A stretch of 64,000 nt of DNA from Granulicella mallensis MP5ACTX8 (GTDB lineage Bacteria; Acidobacteriota; Terriglobia; Terriglobales; Acidobacteriaceae), in contig NC_016631.1 of NCBI RefSeq assembly GCF_000178955.2, positions 1,116,001 through 1,180,000 on the forward strand. Reading direction: 5' to 3'. Positions 60,716 to 64,000 of this stretch are shown here, one piece after another. The first letter of the stretch is position 1, and every line of letters starts with the position of its first letter. A model generated the notes under the pieces. The model was not told the origin of the DNA and made no database searches. It saw nothing but the letters and a program-made list of their open reading frames with translations. Both the position numbers and the translations under genes were made by a program.

Positions 60716-61618
60716 CTACAGCCACTCCAGCCGCCGGGGCTTGAATCCAAGCACCCGCTTCGCTTTGGCATTGGAAGCCCCGCGCAGCCTGGTCTGGTAG
60801 TAGACGGCATCTTCTCCGGCAGCCTGTCGCGCCTGCTCCTCTGTCACGTGCGCCGGTGGCGGAGCGCCAACAGACTTCGCAAAAGCGGGCAGCCACAAGC
60901 GCATCGGCGGAGGGTCATCCTCCACCACGTGGTATATCCCCGGCTCGCAATCGAGAGCCGCGACTGTCGCCAGCGCTGCATCTTCGATATGCACCCACGA
61001 CCACAAGCCCTGTCCGTTGCCGATAAGAGGGAGTTGCTGCTGCCTCACCTGGTCTGCTGCGCCGCCACTTGGTTCATACCAGGTATTCGGACCATAGAAG
61101 AACCCATAGCGCAGCGCGACACCTTCCATCGCACCGGGCTGGAGCACACGCGCCTCCAGGGTGGTGTAGGTCTGCGCACTGAGCGCCACACCGGGGCTCG
61201 CATCGAGAGCCAATCCTTCAGACTCGTCCGCTAAACCTTCGCCGGCCTTCAGAAAGAATCCCGTTGACTGCTGAAGGTATCGCCGCACTCCACAAGCCAG
61301 CGCCGCGCGATGCAGATTGCCACCGCCTTCCAGCCGCAGCTTGCGGTCACCGGACTGATAGGAGGGCATGTCTTTCGGATCTTTCGGCAGGGAAGTCAGC
61401 TCATCGATGACGACCTCAGCCTTCGACTGCCGTAGTGCCGACTCGACGGCAGCCGCATCGAACGCGTCCACCATGGCAGCGGTTGCTCCCATCTCACGCA
61501 GCTTTCGGGCTCCGGCCTCGGACCGGGACATACCGGTGACGGTATGTCCCTTGCGAATCAGTTCCGTAATGAGCGGCTGTCCAATCGCTCCGCTTGCACC
61601 AGCGACAAAGATATTCAT
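60716..61618 (-). CDS. NAD(P)-dependent epimerase/dehydratase-like (extended SDR) protein
   Basis: The 300-residue Rossmann-fold protein has an N-terminal I-F-V-A-G-A-S-G-A-I-G-Q-P-L binding loop (G-x-x-G-x-x-G) and extended-SDR landmarks: F-F-Y-G-P-N-T-W-Y and W-S-W-V-H-I-E-D-A-A. The usual catalytic Y-x-x-x-K is not clear; a Tyr at Q-T-Y-T-T-L-E lacks the following Lys, so it may be an atypical SDR such as NmrA-like or an NADP sensor. GGAGAG lies just before the ATG. It is followed on the same strand by nothing close; upstream lie the cupin and AhpD-like genes. Substrate unknown. Confidence 0.8.
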   Translation of the reverse strand: MNIFVAGASGAIGQPLITELIRKGHTVTGMSRSEAGARKLREMGATAAMVDAFDAAAVESALRQSKAEVVIDELTSLPKDPKDMPSYQSGDRKLRLEGGGNLHRAALACGVRRYLQQSTGFFLKAGEGLADESEGLALDASPGVALSAQTYTTLEARVLQPGAMEGVALRYGFFYGPNTWYEPSGGAADQVRQQQLPLIGNGQGLWSWVHIEDAALATVAALDCEPGIYHVVEDDPPPMRLWLPAFAKSVGAPPPAHVTEEQARQAAGEDAVYYQTRLRGASNAKAKRVLGFKPRRLEWL

Positions 61619-61681
61619 CTTTCTCTCCTTCTGAGAACTCTGAGGAATGGATGGGCCCCGATCCGGGGCGGTTGTGTGGCC

Positions 61682-62062
61682 TTACTTCACGGGTATCAGG
61701 AACGGAGCGCCTTTGTCCTTGACGAAGAACACGAGAAACTTCGCAGGCTTGGTCTTGCTGGCGTTTCGTCCGACGAGGTGCACATCCTCTGGAGACTCAT
61801 AGAACGTATCGCCCGGCTTGAGCGTCTGTTCCTTCCCGCCCTTGGCCTGCATGACCACGGAGCCTTCGAGCACGTAGACGAACACCTGTGCGTTGTGGCG
61901 ATGAACGGGATCGACCTCGCCGGGTGCAAACTCCACGGTGATCATTGCGCCTTCTTTGCCGGGAATGCCGGTGAGGTCTTTCGACATAAGTGGAGTGATC
62001 TTTGGCTGTTGGGCCGTCAGGGTGCCTGCCGCCAGTAAAAACAAGAGAAGAATGCGCTTCAT
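61682..62062 (-). CDS. Secreted cupin-domain protein
   Basis: About 126 residues with a signal peptide (L-L-L-F-L-L-A-A-G-T-L-T-A-Q) and a single cupin barrel: P-V-H-R-H-N-A-Q-V-F-V-Y-V-L-E-G-S-V as motif 1 and P-G-D-T-F-Y-E-S-P-E-D-V-H as motif 2, giving His residues and a Glu position for a metal. The start at 62062 shares a base with the stop of the AhpD-like gene (TAATG), so translation is probably coupled. A longer frame to 62143 would run into that gene and is rejected. It may bind a metal-dependent small substrate in the periplasm; enzymatic activity is not assured. Confidence 0.82.
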   Translation of the reverse strand: MKRILLLFLLAAGTLTAQQPKITPLMSKDLTGIPGKEGAMITVEFAPGEVDPVHRHNAQVFVYVLEGSVVMQAKGGKEQTLKPGDTFYESPEDVHLVGRNASKTKPAKFLVFFVKDKGAPFLIPVK

Positions 62063-62541
62063 TATCTTCCTTCCTCTGCTTTGCGTGGGGCTGGCTGGTA
62101 CTCGCCCGGTACCATGCGGAACGAGATGGCGATGCGATTCCACCCATTGATGGTGATGATTGCCAGGGTGAGATTGACCAGCTCTTCGTCGGAGAACCGT
62201 TGCCTGGCCTCCTCGTAGGCCTCATCGGGCACATGGCCTTCGGCAACCAGCGTCACGGCTTCGGTCCACGCCAGAGCCGCCTGCTCCCGGTCGGTGAAGA
62301 ACGGCGTCTCGCGCCATGCAGACAGTGCATAGAGACGCTGTTCGCTCTCGCCTTCCGCACGAGCATCCTTCGAGTGCATGTCGATGCAGTAAGCGCATCC
62401 GTTGATCTGGGAGGCACGCATCTTTACCAACTCAAGCAACGAAGGCTCCAGCTTGGAGGACTTCCGGATAAACATCTCCAGGTTGAGCATCGCGTTGTAG
62501 GCTGCGGGCGAGGTCTTCTGGGGTTCTAATCTCGATTTCAT
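62062..62541 (-). CDS. Carboxymuconolactone decarboxylase / AhpD-like protein
   Basis: About 159 residues from the ATG at 62541, preceded by AAAGGAA at eight bases; upstream in-frame ATGs at 62559 and 62622 are less well placed. The AhpD redox signature is present: C-A-Y-C-I-D-M-H (about 57-64), with K-M-R-A-S-Q-I-N-G before it. Such proteins reduce peroxides or peroxidase partners through the C-x-x-C pair. Its stop overlaps the cupin start by one base. It is divergent from a MocR-type regulator at 62658, which probably controls the pair. Confidence 0.85.
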   Translation of the reverse strand: MKSRLEPQKTSPAAYNAMLNLEMFIRKSSKLEPSLLELVKMRASQINGCAYCIDMHSKDARAEGESEQRLYALSAWRETPFFTDREQAALAWTEAVTLVAEGHVPDEAYEEARQRFSDEELVNLTLAIITINGWNRIAISFRMVPGEYQPAPRKAEEGR

Positions 62542-62657
62542 GTCAGGTATTCCTTTCATTGTCAGAATAGCCAGGAAGTGGACCGGCAGGAAGGTCCATA
62601 ATTGAAATGTGGGCAAGTCCACTTGGCCGGAAAAGAAACGGAGTGTCTACCCCAGCG

Positions 62658-64000
62658 ATGCCAAAGATGGAAACCTTTCAGGATCTATCGCTCCATCCCT
62701 CGACGAACCAGAAGGAGCTCTGGCGCTGGCTCTACACCGAGCTTCGTGCGGCAATCCTTGACGGCCGTCTCAGGGCAGGTACACGATTGCCCTCCACGCG
62801 GAGCCTGGCCGTGCAGTACGAGCTCTCACGCGGCACAGTGATCACAGCCTTCGACCAGTTGCAGGCCGAAGGCTACATCCGCACGGAGGTGGGCTCCGGA
62901 ACCTATGTGGCAACCGGCTTGCCGGATGGTCCACTGCCAACCTCCCGCAGCAAGCCTGCACCCGCGTTGCCGCAATCAACGGCCACGCTGAGCAAACGTG
63001 CCCAGGCGCAGTTGAAAGATGTGGTGGTGATGCCTGCGCCGCACTCGGTGGGTAAAGCCTTTCGAGCCTACGAGCCTGCTATCGATCTCTTCCCGGCCGA
63101 CCTGTGGGCACGTACGGCAGCGCGAGTGCTGCGACGGGCTCCGCGTTCTCTGTACGGCCACGGCAGCGCCGGAGGCTACCAGCCGCTTCGCCGAGCGATC
63201 GCCGAGTACGTTGGCTCCTCGCGCGGTGTGCGATGCACGCCGGAGCAGATCATCGTGACCTCGGGTGCGCAACAGGCGTTGGATCTGCTGGGTCGCTTCC
63301 TGCTGGATCCCGGCGACTCCGTATGGATGGAGGACCCCGGCTATCCCGGGGCGTGGCAGACGCTGCGTGCGGCAGGTGCGCGCATTATCCCTGTACCTGT
63401 CGATCAGGATGGGCTCAACGTTGCAGCGGCGCGCAAGCTCTCACCGCGAGCGAAGATGGCCTACGTTACGCCTGCGAACCAGTTTCCATTGGGCGTAACG
63501 ATGTCTGCCGACCGCCGTATAGAGCTGCTGCAATGGGCCGCCGAGGCGGGAGCCTGGATCGTCGAGGACGAGTACGATGCCGAGTATCGCTACTTCGGGC
63601 GTCCGGTGGCGGCGCTGCAAAGCCTCGATCGCTCCGGGGCTGTGATCTATGTTGGAACGTTCACGAAGATGCTCTTCAATGCGCTTCGCTTGGGATTTCT
63701 GGTGCTCCCTCTGCGGCTAGTCGGTGCTTTTGAAGCGGCAAGAACGCTGGTGGACCGCCATCCTCCGACGCTCGACCAGGCCATTCTCTCTGAGTTCATT
63801 ACGGAAGGACACTTCGGCCATCACGTGCGAAAGATGCGTCAGATCTACGCGGAGCGAATGGCCGTCTTGAAGGAAGCTGCGGACGAGCATCTGGGTGGGC
63901 TGCTCGATGTAACCAACGCCGCTGCGGGCATGAAGACGGTGGCATGGCTGAAGACAGGGACTTCGGACAAAGCCGCAGCGGCGCAAGCCAGAAGGCTTGG
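62658..64000 (+). CDS. MocR/PdxR-type GntR regulator with aminotransferase domain, 3' end outside window
   Basis: Open without a stop from the ATG at 62658 (or 62667) to the window edge, about 447 codons. A GntR winged helix (about 20-85, with R-L-P-S-T-R-S-L-A and L-S-R-G-T-V-I-T-A-F-D-Q-L) leads to a fold-type I aminotransferase domain: Y-G-H-G-S-A-G-G-Y-Q-P-L-R, V-T-S-G-A-Q-Q-A-L-D-L, D-P-G-Y-P-G, E-D-E-Y-D-A-E-Y-R-Y and G-T-F-T-K-M-L-F with the pyridoxal-phosphate Lys. Such regulators sense PLP or its adducts with amino acids or amines. It is divergent from the AhpD-like/cupin pair, the usual layout for direct control. Typical members are about 470-500 residues, so little is missing. Confidence 0.9.
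   Translation, partial: MPKMETFQDLSLHPSTNQKELWRWLYTELRAAILDGRLRAGTRLPSTRSLAVQYELSRGTVITAFDQLQAEGYIRTEVGSGTYVATGLPDGPLPTSRSKPAPALPQSTATLSKRAQAQLKDVVVMPAPHSVGKAFRAYEPAIDLFPADLWARTAARVLRRAPRSLYGHGSAGGYQPLRRAIAEYVGSSRGVRCTPEQIIVTSGAQQALDLLGRFLLDPGDSVWMEDPGYPGAWQTLRAAGARIIPVPVDQDGLNVAAARKLSPRAKMAYVTPANQFPLGVTMSADRRIELLQWAAEAGAWIVEDEYDAEYRYFGRPVAALQSLDRSGAVIYVGTFTKMLFNALRLGFLVLPLRLVGAFEAARTLVDRHPPTLDQAILSEFITEGHFGHHVRKMRQIYAERMAVLKEAADEHLGGLLDVTNAAAGMKTVAWLKTGTSDKAAAAQARRL

Noticed and set aside
1..64000. CRISPR arrays, rRNA genes, complete insertion sequences, prophage structural genes
   Set aside because: No regularly spaced repeats, rRNA-like blocks, intact transposases or phage structural proteins were recognised.

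Overview
The window looks like a chromosomal segment of an Acidobacteriota (Terriglobia-type) soil or litter bacterium. The main reason is five very large Oar-like TonB-dependent receptors, each with an N-terminal carboxypeptidase-regulatory-like domain and none with a SusD partner. Supporting signs are many secreted glycan-active enzymes, ToxR-like membrane winged-helix regulators and Tat/Sec-exported Gfo/Idh/MocA proteins. This is inferred from family content; no marker gene for taxonomy is present apart from a tRNA.

Left part (1-12.8 kb): an N-acetylgalactosamine/galactosamine (aga-type) utilisation locus. It holds the C-terminus of a tagatose-bisphosphate aldolase subunit of the GatZ/KbaZ/AgaZ family, a DeoR/AgaR-like repressor, a secreted clan GH-D-like hydrolase divergent from an amidohydrolase and a sorbosone-dehydrogenase-like protein, an HGSNAT/NagX-like membrane acyltransferase, a Tat-exported GH109 alpha-N-acetylgalactosaminidase, a DUF4832 putative glycosidase and the galactosamine-6-phosphate isomerase/deaminase agaS. 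AgaS is followed by a collapsed remnant of a second agaZ/gatZ gene.

Middle part (12.8-34.3 kb): TonB receptor plus Gfo/Idh oxidoreductase; then TonB receptor, secreted amidohydrolase (similar in motifs to the one at 3.4 kb), GH36-like alpha-galactosidase with a PKD domain, APC permease, NagB-like sugar-phosphate deaminase, hexuronate-type MFS transporter, a second AgaR-like repressor and a third receptor. A short motif, TTTCGTT, recurs in the intergenic regions of both blocks and resembles the known AgaR operator, so the two blocks may form one regulon: outer-membrane import, periplasmic release of alpha-GalNAc/galactose, uptake, and the tagatose-6-phosphate route.

34.3-53.2 kb: squalene/phytoene synthase-like enzyme, TonB receptor, PLC-like phosphodiesterase, DUF218 protein, a fifth receptor divergent from a ToxR-like regulator with a two-turn direct repeat between them, a second HGSNAT-like membrane protein, a glutaminase-like DUF4965 protein, a sialate-O-acetylesterase-like esterase and an MHS-family transporter.

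53.2-64 kb: a frameshifted tyrosine-integrase remnant abutting the 3' end of tRNA-Phe(GAA), which may mark the edge of an old island lying to its left. To the right, GC content looks visibly higher and genes are more housekeeping-like: secreted adenosine-deaminase-like protein, alpha-glucan phosphorylase, MarR regulator with a palindromic operator, FabF-like ketosynthase, a fold-back repeat element, an SDR-type protein, a coupled AhpD-like/cupin pair, and a divergent MocR/PdxR-type regulator running off the right edge.
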